From Synechococcus sp. JA-2-3B'a(2-13) (GTDB lineage: Bacteria > Cyanobacteriota > Cyanobacteriia > Thermostichales > Thermostichaceae), in contig NC_007776.1 in NCBI RefSeq assembly GCF_000013225.1, positions 1,321,277 through 1,385,276 on the forward strand: 64,000 bases of DNA. Direction: 5' to 3'. Shown here in pieces: positions 8,918 through 17,278 of this stretch. The notes below the pieces were generated by a model. It had not been told where the DNA came from and made no database searches. It worked only from the letters and a program-made list of their open reading frames with translations. Both the position numbers and the translations under genes were made by a program. Position 1 is the stretch's first letter, and every line of letters starts with the position of its first letter.

Positions 8918-9415
8918 TCGGGGTATTGCCCCATCCCAACAGGGGGCTGAGAACGACGTACTCATCCTGCCAAAGCTCCCGCCGCTCTGAAAGTAAAGGT
9001 TTTAGGCGTGGGTCAGTGCCCCAGTTTGAATCGAAATGACCATAAGTCTGACATTCCCGTCCATAGGATTGAGATAGCCACAGGCAAAAATTCATCTGTT
9101 GCTGTTCCAAAAATGGGTAACACATAAAAGTTTGGGGCAGTAGCAACTGGCAGTGTCACCCCATAGACAGCCGCGAAAACAGTTCACAGTGAACTCAGAT
9201 TTATCTGGCCTTAAAACTTGAAGCCAGTTTACAAAAAATTTACCTACAGTTGATATCCAGTGGGGTTTTGGATTCAGGAGTTCGCGTGATTTGACAGGGA
9301 AAGTTTTGGATCCGCAAAGGGTAACCTGAAACCAAGGAAAGGCTGGAATACTGGGGCAAGCTCCTTTGGGTTTAGCTAAGTGCCTGATTTCTCCCGAAGC
9401 GGGACTGGAACTGCT
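8918..9415. other. Intergenic region, 498 bp, nothing recognised
   Basis: Lower in G+C than its neighbours and with only one GGATCC site, at 9309. I see no conserved gene, RNA gene or clear terminator. It probably contains the promoter of the pilin-like gene. Confidence 0.5.
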
Positions 9416-9925
9416 ATGAGTCGGTTTTCCCCTCATGAAGTGTATCTCCGGAGAATCCTCTTTCGTCTGGCCACTGCGGCTCCTCGTGGCATGACATTGA
9501 TCGAGTTGCTGGTGGTCATCGTGATTGTCGGTACTCTCTGCGCGGTGGCCATTCCCAACCTGCTCAACCACATTCGCCGCTCCAGAGTTGCTGAAGCCCA
9601 AACAGCTTTGGCGACCATTGGCCGTGCTTCGGAAATCTTCCGCATGGACTTTACGGTTTATCCCTCCGGCTACGCCGATATTGAATTCGGAGGGATCCAC
9701 GGGGATCGTTATCTGCAAGATCCCTGGCAAGCCTACAACTACCGTCTTCCCGAAGTTGTTCCTCCCACACCTGGCCCAAGCGGCATTCGTTGGATGACGG
9801 AGTCTCACACCTACACAGCTGCTGGTGGGAATCCCCTGCGCTGTGACATCGGCCTCGGGGATCGCCAGCAAGAGGTTCTGGTCTCTGGCTACGACCTGCA
9901 CAACTCCTGCAACCTTTATCATTGA
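9416..9925 (+). CDS. Type IV pilin-like / pseudopilin protein
   Basis: 169 residues. The prepilin signature is clear: basic leader ending PRG, then M-T-L-I-E-L-L-V-V-I-V-I-V-G (residues 26-39), with Glu at +5 of the mature protein and the hydrophobic N-terminal helix. The leader is long (about 25 residues). The rest has the PDPW-type motif DPWQAYNYRL seen in pilin/GspG-like proteins and ends with two cysteines (LRCDIGL and NSCNLYH) that may form the C-terminal disulfide loop. Expected to be processed by PilD and assembled into pili used for motility or DNA uptake. ATG at 9416 preferred over 9380. Confidence 0.87.
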   Translation: MSRFSPHEVYLRRILFRLATAAPRGMTLIELLVVIVIVGTLCAVAIPNLLNHIRRSRVAEAQTALATIGRASEIFRMDFTVYPSGYADIEFGGIHGDRYLQDPWQAYNYRLPEVVPPTPGPSGIRWMTESHTYTAAGGNPLRCDIGLGDRQQEVLVSGYDLHNSCNLYH

Positions 9926-9959
9926 CTTGCCTGGGCGAGATTTGGCGGCTTGAGGAGAC

Positions 9960-10032
9960 GGGACTGGGCGGACTTGAACCGCCGACCTAGCGCTTAGGAG
10001 GCGCTTGCTCTATCCATCTGAGCTACAGCCCC
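9960..10032 (-). tRNA. tRNA-Arg (anticodon CCU)
   Basis: On the minus strand a full 73 nt cloverleaf: acceptor GGGGCTG pairing with CAGTCCC, D arm GCTC/GAGC, anticodon stem AGCGC/GCGCT with loop CTCCTAA (anticodon CCT), T arm GGCGG-TTCAAGT-CCGCC. Reads AGG codons. CCA is not encoded. Confidence 0.95.
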
Positions 10033-10233
10033 TTGTCGAACATCCTACTGCTCTTAGCCCCCATCTCAGATTACAGCCCTTTTGCAGATGAGGTGATACC
10101 CGACCAGTTCTCATCATGACCCAACTGGGTCTGGCGTTATCGGTTGTGTTGTTGACATTGACCTGCTAGACATCTTCTGTGATGCTAAGAGGTGTTAAGC
10201 TAAGGACTTGGATCCCAAACCGAGGTCAGCCCT

Positions 10234-10668
10234 ATGGAATCCCTTTCTGATCCCTTCGTCAATCCCCCCATTTACTCTGCCATCGCCTTATTCAGCTTTT
10301 TTGCTGTTATCTTTGGCATCATTTTCAAGGACAATTTGGAATACCAGGTGGCCCTTTGGCAGCTCAACCGGGATAGCCAAGCGCAAATTCGCTACCGCAC
10401 TCCTGGGGTGATCCTCACCTACAGTCTCTGCTGCCTGTTTACCTCTGGGTTTGTGGCCGCGTGTCTGAACGTGTTTGGCCTGTCTATGGCCTTGGCCGCC
10501 TGCGTCGGTGGGATCCTAGTGTTGAGCACGGCAGGCTTGGTGTGGTGGCAGTTGGGATCCCTGATGGCTCTGTTGGCTGCCGGTGGATCCCAGGCCATCG
10601 ATATTGACTCTTACGGAGCAGGGGCCATTTTGGATTCTGAGGCGGCAGCACCCCCCGAGGGAGAATAG
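10234..10668 (+). CDS. Conserved-looking membrane protein, function unknown
   Basis: 144 residues with an N-terminal helix (IYSAIALFSFFAVIFGIIF), and two or three more helices between residues 60 and 125 (GVILTYSLCCLFTSGFVAA, LAACVGGILVLSTAGLVWW, LGSLMALLAAGG). Acidic hydrophilic tail. GAGGT sits eight bases before the ATG. I do not recognise the family. I considered PsaK but the sequence does not fit. Downstream is the remnant of an IS element. Confidence 0.75.
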   Translation: MESLSDPFVNPPIYSAIALFSFFAVIFGIIFKDNLEYQVALWQLNRDSQAQIRYRTPGVILTYSLCCLFTSGFVAACLNVFGLSMALAACVGGILVLSTAGLVWWQLGSLMALLAAGGSQAIDIDSYGAGAILDSEAAAPPEGE

Positions 10669-10715
10669 GATCTTGGAGTAGTCTTACCCCATGCCCTGGT
10701 CTAGCTGGATCAGCT

Positions 10716-10830
10716 GGATCCAGAAGAGCGTGCCTACAGAGTAGAGAAAGCTTAAGAAGTTTCTGGCCAACTTGTTAAAACGAGAGAACAAGTGCCAGCT
10801 CAGCTTTTGAAAAACGCCTCTTTCTGTAAA
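10716..10830 (-). pseudogene. Remnant of an IS5-family transposase 3' end
   Basis: Minus-strand translation gives FQKLSWHLFSRFNKLARN then FLSFLYSVGTLFW, clearly homologous to the end of the neighbouring complete transposase (RHLFSRFDKLARNFLSFLY). Only the C-terminal about 35 codons survive, diverged at the nucleotide level, so it is an older, different copy rather than a recent duplicate. Confidence 0.8.
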
Positions 10831-10874
10831 AAATTACAAATCATAGTCATTCCAAACTAGGTTGTGTTGATCTT

Positions 10875-11282
10875 TCATTTGAGCCAAAAGAGAGCACTGA
10901 CGAGATAGAGAAAACTCAAGAAGTTCCTGGCCAATTTGTCAAAACGAGAAAATAGATGCCGGTACTGCTTTAACTTATGAAAAAAGCATTCGATTAAATG
11001 CCTCTCTTTATACAGATGCTTGTCATAATGCCGCTGCGTCTTTCTATTCCTTTTAGGCGGAATAACCGCTTGAGCTTCCCCTATCTTCTCAATCAACTTA
11101 TCCGCATCATATCCTTTATCCCCAATTACTTTGGTATCCTTTCTCTGCCAGCCCTCTATCAATTCTTCCCCTTGAGTAATATCGCTCTTTTCTCCGCCAG
11201 TTATTCTCAATTCCAGCGGATTTCCCAACCCATCTACACTCACATGAATCTTGGTGCTGTATCCGCCTCGGCTTCTCCCCAA
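10875..11282 (-). CDS. IS5-family transposase, C-terminal frame (orfB), expressed by -1 frameshift
   Basis: Encodes the rest of the DDE domain: GRSRGGYSTKIHVSVDGLG, the second Asp in VIGDKGYDAD and the Glu in RHLIECFFHKLKQYR. Joined to orfA by a -1 shift at A-AAA-AAG (minus strand, in GCCGGAAAAAAGGGG near 11292-11306): orfA reads GGA AAA AAG GGG, and slipping back gives ..AAA GGG GAG CAA GCT, which enters this frame. The complete fused protein keeps all three catalytic acids, so the element may be active. Confidence 0.88.
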   Translation of the reverse strand: MGRSRGGYSTKIHVSVDGLGNPLELRITGGEKSDITQGEELIEGWQRKDTKVIGDKGYDADKLIEKIGEAQAVIPPKRNRKTQRHYDKHLYKERHLIECFFHKLKQYRHLFSRFDKLARNFLSFLYLVSALFWLK

Positions 11283-11617
11283 AGCTTGCTCCCCTTTTTT
11301 CCGGCAGCACAGGAGTGCGCTCGAACCATGGTTGAATCAATAATGAGATGCTCTAAATCAGGGTCGTCAATAAAATACTTGAACATCCGTTCCCACACTC
11401 CAAAACGACTCCACCGGTGGAATCTTTGATAGATGGTGTACCATTTGCCATATCCTTCTGGGAGGTAGCGCCAAGGAGCACCGGAACGGGCTATCCAAAG
11501 AACTGCTTCAATAAACTGCTTGCAGTTTGCTTCTTTCCCAATGTTAACTCTCTCTTCTGTCTGTAAAAAAGCCAATATCTTCTGCCATTTGTTTTCATCT
11601 AAAAAAACCAACTTCAT
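11240..11617 (-). CDS. IS5-family transposase, N-terminal frame (orfA)
   Basis: 125 residues: the helix-turn-helix-like N-terminal part with FIEAVLWIARSGAPWRYLP and YQRFHRWSRFGVWERMF, typical of the DUF4096/IS5 N-domain, and the first catalytic Asp in LIIDSTMVRAH. It ends shortly after the slippery run. Overlaps orfB by 43 bp. Confidence 0.9.
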   Translation of the reverse strand: MKLVFLDENKWQKILAFLQTEERVNIGKEANCKQFIEAVLWIARSGAPWRYLPEGYGKWYTIYQRFHRWSRFGVWERMFKYFIDDPDLEHLIIDSTMVRAHSCAAGKKGSKLWGEAEADTAPRFM

Positions 11618-11672
11618 CCTCTTTCCTCTATAAATTATTCCCTCTATCCTAACATAAGATCAACACGACCTA

Positions 11673-12049
11673 CGGGGGTGAGGCTGGATTCCATTACGTG
11701 ATCGAGCTGCTCTGGGATGCCTGTAGCGGCTTGCTGGAATCCCTGGTTCCCGGGATCCAATGCCCGCCGTTGCCCCCCCGTGCTTGAGAGATTATTCGTC
11801 AGATCTGTATTCTTGATGAAACTTGACAGAATTCTTGATGAAACTTGACAGATAAGTCTGGACAACGGGATCCCTTTTGGCTAACTTTGTGGGCGGGATC
11901 AGAGTAGCTCCTGAACAGCTTTGGAAAGTTGGTTTTCTTGCGGTTTGGCCTTATAGCTGTATAGATTCGAGGGTTGTCTCTGACACCAAAGAGACGCTGG
12001 AGACAAGTGAGTTGACATTCGCAAATATCAAATATGTGGGAGGGTCACG
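11673..12049. other. Intergenic region with a 22 bp tandem duplication
   Basis: 377 bp between the IS element and the DUF5684-like gene. A perfect 22 bp tandem repeat (starting ATTCTTGATG, ending TTGACAGA) lies at 11809-11852. No gene recognised. Confidence 0.6.
11809..11852. repeat. Perfect tandem duplication, 2 x 22 bp
   Basis: Copies at 11809-11830 and 11831-11852 are identical, each starting ATTCTTGATGAAAC and ending TTGACAGA. Too few copies to be a CRISPR array. Confidence 0.9.
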
Positions 12050-12376
12050 ATGGATGAGCTTTTACCAGGGCTGATTGCCGTTGCCCTTTACGCCTTCTTT
12101 AGCTACACCTTAATGGTGATTGGAGAGAAGCTAAACGTGCCGAATGCTTGGTTAGCTTGGATCCCGATTGCTAACATCTGGGTGATGTGTCGAGCTGCTG
12201 GTAAACCCGGCTGGTGGGTGATCCTCTTCTTCATTCCCCTAGTCAACTTGATCTTCGGTATCTGGGTGATCTTTGCCATTCCACCCCGCCTGAATAAATC
12301 CCGCTGGCTGGGTCTGCTGGTTTTCCTGCCTGTTTTGGGAGCTTTGCTCTACTCAGGCATTCTGGCCTTCACTTGA
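12050..12376 (+). CDS. Small membrane protein, DUF5684-like
   Basis: 108 residues, three predicted helices. The motif NAWLAWIPIANIWVMCRAAGKPGWWVI with the following FFIPLVNLIFGIWV strongly resembles DUF5684, a family of small inner-membrane proteins of unknown role that share the W-x-x-x-P-x-x-N pattern. GGGAGG seven bases before the ATG supports the start. Converges on ndhE with a 44 bp gap. Confidence 0.78.
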   Translation: MDELLPGLIAVALYAFFSYTLMVIGEKLNVPNAWLAWIPIANIWVMCRAAGKPGWWVILFFIPLVNLIFGIWVIFAIPPRLNKSRWLGLLVFLPVLGALLYSGILAFT

Positions 12377-12420
12377 ATTAGCCAGTCTTGCCTTGATACA
12401 AACTAAACAATCGAAAAAGT

Positions 12421-12729
12421 CTACCACTTGAGCAAGTTAAAGCTCTCCATATCGATAGTGGCGCGGTTGCGGTAGATCCCCAGCACGATGGCCAAGCCCA
12501 CTGCGGCCTCGGCAGCCGCCACAGTGATGACAAACACCGAGAACACCTGGCCGCGAATCATCGCTGAATCGACAAAGTTGGAGAAAGCCATGAAGTTCAG
12601 GTTCACCGCATTGAGCATCAGCTCAATCGACATCAGGACGCGAATCGCATTGCGGCTGACGATCAGGCCGTAGATGCCAATACAAAAAAGAACCGCTGCC
12701 ACCACCAAGAAAAACTGCAGTTGCAACAT
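12421..12729 (-). CDS. ndhE: NAD(P)H-quinone oxidoreductase subunit 4L (NdhE)
   Basis: 102 residues, three transmembrane helices. [35 protein letters not shown] and [20 protein letters not shown] are the NuoK/NdhE signatures, including the membrane Glu residues used in proton translocation by complex I. ATG at 12729 has TGGAGC upstream and matches family N-termini; the frame extends 27 codons further without homology. Downstream of ndhG, 77 bp apart, in one transcription unit of the thylakoid NDH-1 complex. Confidence 0.95.
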   Translation of the reverse strand: MLQLQFFLVVAAVLFCIGIYGLIVSRNAIRVLMSIELMLNAVNLNFMAFSNFVDSAMIRGQVFSVFVITVAAAEAAVGLAIVLGIYRNRATIDMESFNLLKW

Positions 12730-12806
12730 CGCGATAGGCTCCAGTAGATACGCAATGAGAAGGGCACTGGGAAAACTCTGGATTTTGTGATCGAGAGCAG
12801 GTAGCT

Positions 12807-13415
12807 TCAACGGGTGCTCACCAGCTCTGCCGGTCGTTCTGACTCTGATTCAAGCTGGGGTCGGGCCCGCTCCAGCAAGCTCAGATCCCCTTCTCCGGCT
12901 TGGGGAAGAACAAACTCCCGCCGCGCCAAGACAATGGCCCCAATCAACGCCATCAGCAGCAAAACAGAAGCCAGCTCAAAAGGCAGAAGATAATCGCTGA
13001 AGAAGTGGCCGCCGATCACCAACACACTGCTCAAAGGTTGGATCGGCTGCAGCGGCCAAGGGGTGTTCAAAGCCATCGCGGCTAGAAGGGCAAACAGACC
13101 CAAACAGACCACCGCCGTCACTCCGTTGCGCAGCCAGCCCAGCTTCAGAGGAGCAAAGTTGTAGCGCCGATTCACCAACATGATGGCAAACAGGATCAAC
13201 ACATTAACCGCGCCGACGTAGATCAGAACTTGGGCTGCGGCCACAAAATCGGCATTCAAGAGGAGATACAACCCGGCCATGCTCAGGAAAACGCCCCCGA
13301 GCAGAAAACCGGAATAGACAATGCTGGGGGCCCAAACCACGCCTAGCGCGAAGCCAATGGCCATCGCCGATAGCACCACAAACGTAACCAGTTGTACGCC
13401 TTCTCCGAGGGTCAT
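12807..13415 (-). CDS. ndhG: NAD(P)H-quinone oxidoreductase subunit 6 (NdhG)
   Basis: 202 residues with five helices, matching NuoJ/Ndh[50 protein letters not shown] (shown here in parts: [19 protein letters not shown] and [10 protein letters not shown]). Membrane subunit of NDH-1, for respiratory and cyclic photosynthetic electron flow. In most cyanobacteria ndhA-ndhI-ndhG-ndhE form one cluster; here ndhA and ndhI are not next to ndhG, because the TPM gene lies upstream. Confidence 0.95.
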   Translation of the reverse strand: MTLGEGVQLVTFVVLSAMAIGFALGVVWAPSIVYSGFLLGGVFLSMAGLYLLLNADFVAAAQVLIYVGAVNVLILFAIMLVNRRYNFAPLKLGWLRNGVTAVVCLGLFALLAAMALNTPWPLQPIQPLSSVLVIGGHFFSDYLLPFELASVLLLMALIGAIVLARREFVLPQAGEGDLSLLERARPQLESESERPAELVSTR

Positions 13416-13534
13416 GAGAGATCCGTCCTTAGCCAGTTTCTATTGCTGCTCCCTTACCACTGTACTGTCCTGGCGGATTTAAGAGAAGCCCGACTCCTTT
13501 TTCAGATCGATAGAGAAATCTCTAGAGTTGGGTC

Positions 13535-14872
13535 TCACCAACTGCCGCCCGCTCCGCCACCTCCGCTGCTGCCGCCACCGAAGTCTGAATCTCCACCGAA
13601 GTCTGAATCTGTGTCTGTGTCGCTGAGCTCGGGGATGACCACCTCTCGCTCGCTGCGGTACCCGCAGATAGGACAGCTCAGGATTTCCAGCTTCAAGCCG
13701 CTAGAGGAATAGGTGGCTTCCCTGAGAACCTGTGTGGTGAGGTCGAGGGTGAGGGCTTGGCACCGAGGGCAGTAAAGGTGTCGGGAGAGCGTGCCTTCGC
13801 GCACAACCACAGCTATTCCTTGACAGGTAGGACAAAACCAGCCGTAGTAGCGAGCTCTGCCGCGGCTCCTGGCCAGGCGATGCTCTTGGGGAAGGTACTT
13901 ATCCAGAAGCTGGGGCTGGATTGGGCGCATGGGTCGACCACAGGCTTGACAGACCACTGGCTGAAAAGGGATCCCACGCTTCCGGCCCAAGGTGCCGTCA
14001 GTGGCCATAGCAGCCACAACCGGCAGAGCGAACCCCAGCCAGTTGCCGCTGGACAATCCTAGGAACACGCCAAGGCAGAGGGATCCCGAATAGAGGAAGA
14101 GACGAATGGGGTCGCTCTGAACCGAAGAGAGCACAGCACCTGTTCTTGGATCTCTGCGTGTCAGGGAGAGGACTTGTCTTCCCCCTCGCTCAGCCCTTAG
14201 AGAGACGGGCATGCGAGAGCGCTGCCACCCCAGTCCCAAAATGATGATCCCCAGCAGCAGCAGGATCCCTTCCACCAGGGAAGAATCAATGCCCTGGGCC
14301 ACTGCCCCAGAAGAAGTTGCAATCGTTGAGGTGGTAACTCCAGAAGCTGCCGCAGGAACATTGGCAACGGGCTGGCCCTGCAACACCGAGGTCAACTGCC
14401 GCACCCCCGCCAGAGTGCCGCCATCGAAATCCCCATTGCGAAACCGAGGCAGGATCTGCTGGTCGATAATCTGCTGGACTCGGCTGTCGGGGAGGATAGC
14501 GACCAGGCCCCTGCCCGTTTCGATTTCCACCCGCCGATCCCCTACCGAGATGAGAAACAAAACCCCGTTGTTTTGGCCTGCCTTGCCGATCCCCCAGTAG
14601 TTAAATAGCTGCGTGGTGAAGTCTTTTGGTGTTGCATATCCCTGAGTATTCGGCACGGTAACCACTGCCATCTCGGCACTGGTGCGCTGCTCAAGCTGAG
14701 TGATAAGACGGTTGAGCTCGTTTTCGGTGCTGCTGCTGAGGATGTTGGCGGTATCGGAAACCCACCCTCCATACTGACGGCGGGGGTTGGGCACTTGTTC
14801 AAGGGTAATGGCCCAAGCGGGCTGCGGCAGCAGGAATACAACTAGCAAAACTGCCGCCCAAACTTTCGGCAT
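13535..14872 (-). CDS. TPM-domain protein with Cys-rich zinc-ribbon-like region and Gly-rich tail
   Basis: 445 residues. Signal peptide (VWAAVLLVVFLLPQPAWA), then a TPM domain at about 30-165 (GWVSDTANILSS, LEQRTSAEMAVVTV, FNYWGIGKAGQNNGVLFLIS, RRVEIETGRGL), the fold of Psb32/YgcG implicated in photosystem II repair or membrane maintenance. One or two membrane helices follow (about 205-300). Next come four CxxC pairs (CQACGRPM, CPTCQGI, CPRCQAL, CPICGYR), which suggest a pair of zinc ribbons. The tail alternates D/S/F/G and ends GGSSGGGGAGGSW, as in YgcG proteins. Function not defined further. Confidence 0.85.
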   Translation of the reverse strand: MPKVWAAVLLVVFLLPQPAWAITLEQVPNPRRQYGGWVSDTANILSSSTENELNRLITQLEQRTSAEMAVVTVPNTQGYATPKDFTTQLFNYWGIGKAGQNNGVLFLISVGDRRVEIETGRGLVAILPDSRVQQIIDQQILPRFRNGDFDGGTLAGVRQLTSVLQGQPVANVPAAASGVTTSTIATSSGAVAQGIDSSLVEGILLLLGIIILGLGWQRSRMPVSLRAERGGRQVLSLTRRDPRTGAVLSSVQSDPIRLFLYSGSLCLGVFLGLSSGNWLGFALPVVAAMATDGTLGRKRGIPFQPVVCQACGRPMRPIQPQLLDKYLPQEHRLARSRGRARYYGWFCPTCQGIAVVVREGTLSRHLYCPRCQALTLDLTTQVLREATYSSSGLKLEILSCPICGYRSEREVVIPELSDTDTDSDFGGDSDFGGGSSGGGGAGGSW

Positions 14873-15017
14873 GGCTTACCTGGCTGAGCGCTGCCTAGGT
14901 TCTAGCACAGCTGTCTCGGCTAGACTGGCAGTCCTTTTCCCAGGGAGAGAGGGAAGTTGGGGAACGGTTGAGACAAGCCGCTTCTTGTTGCTAGTAATTG
15001 TTAACAGCAACCGGCCC

Positions 15018-15749
15018 TCAGTCCGGCCAAGGGAGCCAGGCTTCTTCTTGCCATTCCACTTCAAAGCACTCCCGGGCGGCCTGGAGAAAATGTTCGATCA
15101 AAGCAGGGATCCCTGGCGCCGTGGGGCAAATGTCGTAGATACCAATCACCTGCGAGCCGGGCAGATACCGTTCCCACAGCTCTAGATTGGGTTGCAATAG
15201 GAGGGATCCCTGTTGCAGGATCCCCCAAGGTTGCCACAGTTGGGCGTTGCCCATCAGCTTTTTGCCCTGCCAGCTCAAGTCAGCACGGGTACGGGAGGCA
15301 AAGCAACTGGTCTTGTTGCGGTAGCCGGGATCCCGGTGGCTTCGGCCGTGAGCAAAAGCGGGCTCATCTATGGCAATGCCCAGCTCCGCCAACCCCTGCA
15401 CCCAAAAGCGGCAACAGAAGTCGTACACCCAGGCCCGCTGCAAACTGGGCAACCTGGCTTGCAAGTAAGAAAGGGGCAACACCAAGCTGTAGGTCAGCTC
15501 TGCTGCATCCTCAGCCGCCTGATGGAGCACCGCCCTTCCCCCCGTGGGTCGGCGCACAATCGGGATCCCTGGCAGGGGATCTGGCCAAACCTGGTGCCGT
15601 CCCAGCGAGAGGGTAAGCTGATCCCAGCCATAAAAGCGCAGGCAGGGGTGAGGGTCATGGCGCAGCCGCTGCAGAAGCCAGGCATCCTGCTCCATTTGCC
15701 GGGCCCCAGAGGCCACGCGGTAGGGGAGCCAGTATCCCTGGGATCCCAT
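15018..15749 (-). CDS. Lipoate-protein ligase A / lipoyl(octanoyl)transferase family protein
   Basis: 243 residues of the biotin/lipoate A/B ligase fold. Key motifs are LRFYGWDQLTLSLGRHQ, the substrate loop RRPTGGRAVLH (about residue 76) and the lysine motif WQGKKLMGNAQ (about 165), which in LplA/LipM-type enzymes holds the lipoyl or octanoyl adduct. Likely attaches or transfers lipoyl groups on pyruvate dehydrogenase or glycine cleavage H protein. Whether it is a ligase or an octanoyltransferase cannot be told. Begins 17 bp after the end of the YbjN-like gene on the same strand, so an operon is likely. Confidence 0.85.
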   Translation of the reverse strand: MGSQGYWLPYRVASGARQMEQDAWLLQRLRHDPHPCLRFYGWDQLTLSLGRHQVWPDPLPGIPIVRRPTGGRAVLHQAAEDAAELTYSLVLPLSYLQARLPSLQRAWVYDFCCRFWVQGLAELGIAIDEPAFAHGRSHRDPGYRNKTSCFASRTRADLSWQGKKLMGNAQLWQPWGILQQGSLLLQPNLELWERYLPGSQVIGIYDICPTAPGIPALIEHFLQAARECFEVEWQEEAWLPWPD

Positions 15750-15766
15750 CCTGGCAAAGCCAGACC

Positions 15767-16210
15767 TTAAACTTTGGGGAACTCCGCCTGGAGGGGCTCA
15801 TCATATTCATCGGCCAAGCTGGCCACAATGGTGATGGCCCGGGAAATTTCGCCCGCTGTGATCCCTTCCAAGGTGCGGTAGTGGTTCAGCACCACCTGGT
15901 TGTTCCAGATGCAAAAGCGCGCCTCTAGGGTGTCGCTCCAATTCTTCTCCAGGAGCTTCTGCATCAGCTTGGCCGGTTCTGCCACCGGCAGAGAGAGAAC
16001 GGGAGACCATACCAAAAGAGTGTCTTCTGGGGATTCGCCGCTCAGATGGACGAACACTTCTGCCGTGCCGTAGGTGAATTTCCAGGTGTGACCTTGCTCG
16101 TGGTTCTCGTAGGCGGCATCCTCCTTGAGGCTGGAAACCACCGCCGAGACAACCTCAACGTAGCGAACGGACTCTGGAAAAACCTCTGGCGAAGGGTTAA
16201 AGGTGCTCAT
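15767..16210 (-). CDS. YbjN-domain protein
   Basis: 147 residues; WKFTYGTAEVFVHLSGES, LLVWSPVLSLPV, MQKLLEKNWSDTLEARFCI and AGEISRAITIVASLADEYDE follow the YbjN fold, related to type III secretion chaperones, of unclear role in cyanobacteria. I start at MSTFNPSPEV; an ATG seven codons upstream (16231) is possible. Lies just upstream of the lipoate-ligase-like gene. Confidence 0.83.
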   Translation of the reverse strand: MSTFNPSPEVFPESVRYVEVVSAVVSSLKEDAAYENHEQGHTWKFTYGTAEVFVHLSGESPEDTLLVWSPVLSLPVAEPAKLMQKLLEKNWSDTLEARFCIWNNQVVLNHYRTLEGITAGEISRAITIVASLADEYDEPLQAEFPKV

Positions 16211-16452
16211 GAGCGGCTCACTGTAGACCATGGTCTTCCCCCTATTCCCTATCCAACCACCTCAACTATACCGCTATACCGCCTAAGACTCCGACCTATC
16301 CGGTCATCGCTTTGGGATCCTCAACTCAGGCGAGAATGAAACCGTTGGCAATGGTTCACTAAGTGGCCGGACAGGTGAGGGCAAGCGATCCCCCCCGCCA
16401 ACTGGAGAGAGAGCCTGTTCAAAAGTCTTTCGAAGAACCTGAGGGAAGCTCT

Positions 16453-17208
16453 ATGGAATCTCCATCTCATCCCCCCCAGAAAGCCATCGGCATTCTTGGA
16501 GCCCTGCCCGAGGAAGTGGCCATGCTCACCGCAGCAATGGAAACCTGCTCCATCCATACCCATCTGGGGCGACAGTTCCACCAGGGATCCCTGGCGGGGC
16601 AACCGGTGGTGGTGGTACAAGGTGGGGTGGGCAAGGTGCGGGCGGCAACCACAGCGGCTTTGTTGGTGGCCCATTTCCCTTTGCAGGGGATCATTTTTAC
16701 CGGTGTGGCCGGGGCCTTGGCCGATCACCTGCACATGGGAGATGTGGTGCTGGCCCATGCGGCGATCGAGCACGACTTCGGCACCGGGCGTCCAGAGGGC
16801 TTTGTTTTGGGGATCGACTTTATCCCAGAGCTGCGCCACCCACTGGCCGAGGCCGATAGCGCTCTCTACGACCTGATCGTGGCCCACCCCGAGCGGATCC
16901 CTCTCCACCCCCTACAAGGCCGGGATCCCGTCATTCATCAAGGCTTGGTGGCCACCGGCGATGTGTTTGTGGCCGACGCAGACCTACGCCGACAAATCCG
17001 AGAACGCACCGGCGCTTTGGTGGTGGAGATGGAGGGGGCAGCCGTGGTGCGAGTAGCGCAAGAAGCCGGGATCCCTTGTTTGCTGGTGCGCTCGGTCAGC
17101 GATGCAGGGGACGATACGGATTTCTTGAGCTTTTTTCAAACAGCAGCGCTCAACTCAGCAGCAGTTGTCCGCACCATCCTGCAAAACCTGCCCCCCTCCT
17201 TGCCTTAG
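16453..17208 (+). CDS. mtnN: 5'-methylthioadenosine/S-adenosylhomocysteine nucleosidase
   Basis: 251 residues of the PNP/UDP phosphorylase family. IGILGALPEEVAMLTAAM opens the domain, VVVVQGGVGKVRAATTAALL and IIFTGVAGAL follow, and the catalytic region ALVVEMEGAAVVRVAQEAG plus LLVRSVSDAGDD (catalytic Asp) closes it. It hydrolyses MTA and SAH to adenine and a thioribose. GAGGGAAG nine bases before the ATG at 16453 fixes the start; an upstream ATG at 16363 has no such site. Divergent from the YbjN gene, 240 bp apart. Confidence 0.93.
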   Translation: MESPSHPPQKAIGILGALPEEVAMLTAAMETCSIHTHLGRQFHQGSLAGQPVVVVQGGVGKVRAATTAALLVAHFPLQGIIFTGVAGALADHLHMGDVVLAHAAIEHDFGTGRPEGFVLGIDFIPELRHPLAEADSALYDLIVAHPERIPLHPLQGRDPVIHQGLVATGDVFVADADLRRQIRERTGALVVEMEGAAVVRVAQEAGIPCLLVRSVSDAGDDTDFLSFFQTAALNSAAVVRTILQNLPPSLP

Positions 17209-17226
17209 CCCAAGTGCGCAGATCCC

Positions 17227-17257
17227 CTCCTCTAGCGCAAAAGACGCAAAAGAGGAG
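17227..17257. terminator. Hairpin between convergent genes
   Basis: CTCCTCT (17227-17233) pairs with AGAGGAG (17251-17257), with GCG/CGC able to pair in the loop. It sits between convergent mtnN and the SNase-fusion gene. No T-tract, so a terminator role is only plausible. Confidence 0.35.
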
Positions 17258-17278
17258 TTGGGCATGGTTGCGTTCGCG

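Larger units (their letters stand above)
10860..11670 (-). mobile_element. Complete IS5-family insertion sequence (811 bp)
   Basis: Bounded by 15 bp inverted repeats: GGTTGTGTTGATCTT at the left and the complement of GGTCGTGTTGATCTT at the right, one mismatch. A TA dinucleotide flanks both ends (10858-10859 and 11671-11672), consistent with a TA target duplication. It contains two overlapping transposase frames. No GGGATCCC octamer occurs in it, unlike host genes. Confidence 0.9.

Noticed and set aside
8918-9146. Minus-strand open frame of about 136 codons before the pilin gene
   Set aside because: It overlaps the end of the FAD-subunit gene, shows no recognisable domain and no ribosome-binding site.
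10234-10668. Possible photosystem I subunit PsaK
   Set aside because: The first helix and length looked tempting, but the conserved PsaK segments are absent and there are additional helices and an acidic tail.
11809-11852. Possible CRISPR array
   Set aside because: Two perfectly abutting 22 bp units with no spacer; a plain tandem duplication.
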